From JAVVFH01 sp032250585 (GTDB lineage Bacteria > Pseudomonadota > Gammaproteobacteria > Xanthomonadales > SZUA-36), in assembly GCA_032250585.1 (NCBI GenBank), contig JAVVFH010000224.1, positions 1-5,795 on the forward strand: DNA of 5,795 nucleotides, written 5' to 3'. Below the pieces are notes generated by a model. The model was given only the letters and a program-made list of their open reading frames with translations, did no database searches and was not told where the DNA came from. Made by a program: the position numbers and the translations under genes. Shown here one piece after another: positions 5,418 through 5,795 of this stretch (position 1 is its first letter; each line of letters starts with the position of its first letter).

Positions 5418-5795
5418 TTTCGCTTCCCCTTCTTGGTCGTCGCACGTCCCGGGAGGGGCGTGCTTGAACCTTGCTGCCCAGCGGCTAGTTGTTTTACCGT
5501 CATCGATGAAAGCAGCGAGCGCATCTGCACGATGGCAATGGCGTTGAGCTGTACGAGTCGTTCAGCTGCCGGCAGCCTCTGTTGGATCAGCACGGAGTTG
5601 AGGCTTTCGAGGTTCGAAAGCACAACGAGCTGCTCCAGCGTGGCGTGGTCCCGCAGGTTGCCCGACAGCTTCGGGTTCTCCTTGCGCCAATCGGCGGCGG
5701 TCTTGCCGAACAGAGCGACGTTCAGCAGATCCGCTTCGGAGGCGTAAACGAACGATGTCTGGGCCTTGGTGAGCGTGGGCGGGACGAGGTGCTCT
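5414..5795 (-). CDS. KilA-N domain family protein, C-terminal part
   Basis: The minus-strand frame is open from the right edge to a TGA at 5414, giving about 126 residues of a protein that starts outside the window. The visible part reads, in order, HLVPPTLTKAQTSFVYASEA, DLLNVALFGKTAADWRKENP, GNLRDHATLEQLVVLSNLES and AERLVQLNAIAIVQM. From memory this matches the conserved C-terminal half of chromosomal and phage KilA-N proteins, with their YASEADxLNVALFG, TAxxWR, GNxRDxATxxQL and ERLxxLNxxAIxQM pattern. Those proteins carry an N-terminal KilA-N DNA-binding domain, which would lie to the right and is not seen. The cellular role is not established. The protein ends in a lysine-rich tail (KKGKRK). 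A shorter start at 5623 would cut the conserved region and is rejected. It runs in the same direction as the cas genes but is separated from cas3 by about 440 bases. Confidence 0.72.
   Translation of the reverse strand, partial: EHLVPPTLTKAQTSFVYASEADLLNVALFGKTAADWRKENPKLSGNLRDHATLEQLVVLSNLESLNSVLIQQRLPAAERLVQLNAIAIVQMRSLLSSMTVKQLAAGQQGSSTPLPGRATTKKGKRK

Noticed and set aside
5565..5620. Palindrome GCTGCCGGCAGC (5565-5576) and inverted repeat CTTTCGA-GGT-TCGAAAG (5604-5620)
   Set aside because: Both lie in conserved coding sequence of the KilA-N gene and are short enough to arise by chance in GC-rich codons.
5223..5747. Single 174-codon plus-strand protein
   Set aside because: Only codons 31 to about 55 resemble a Phd antitoxin; the rest is antisense of the KilA-N gene, and the upstream part lies before the promoter.
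1..5795. CRISPR array or leader
   Set aside because: No set of regularly spaced repeats of about 28-29 bases was seen on either strand; in this gene order the array is expected beyond cas2, outside the window.

Overview
The window is the promoter-proximal part of a type I-E (E. coli/Cascade-type) CRISPR-Cas operon on the minus strand, plus an upstream flank made of gene fragments. The order along transcription (right to left) is cas3, casA/cse1, casB/cse2, then the first 25 codons of cas7e/casC, which run off the left edge. This is the canonical I-E order. The remaining genes (cas5e, cas6e, cas1, cas2) and the CRISPR array are expected beyond base 1; none is in the window. The DNA is GC-rich, and the proteins resemble the proteobacterial branch of I-E, so a gamma- or betaproteobacterium is the best guess. 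That assignment is an impression, not a demonstration.

Right flank (about 4974-5795). At the right edge, on the minus strand, is the C-terminal part of a KilA-N-domain family protein (stop at 5414). Facing it on the plus strand is the 5' end of a Phd/YefM-type antitoxin gene with its own good promoter (-35 at 5278, -10 at 5301). Its homology ends after about 25 codons, against the 3' end of the KilA-N gene, and no toxin follows. Between this fragment and cas3 are a plus-strand intrinsic terminator with no recognisable gene in front of it (5168-5205), a pair of AACGTT repeats one helical turn apart (5233-5248), and a 34-codon minus-strand ORF. That ORF has a good ribosome binding site and a twin-arginine signal-like N-terminus, and it lies in frame with cas3, ending 45 bases before it. 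The flank looks like a recombination scar where the cas operon, or the KilA-N gene, was joined to other DNA.

cas operon (1-4973). Cas3 (910 aa) keeps every HD-nuclease and SF2-helicase residue I could check, so it looks functional. Its stop overlaps the casA start (ATGA), and a perfect AAGGAGG site for casA lies inside the end of cas3, so the two are translationally coupled. casA (530 aa) and casB (169 aa) are intact. Cascade (Cse1, Cse2, Cas7 and the downstream Cas5 and Cas6) would find crRNA-matching DNA next to a PAM, and Cse1 would recruit Cas3 to nick and degrade it. Apart from the flank this is a standard I-E locus. I found no convincing new system, only several small oddities at the boundary.
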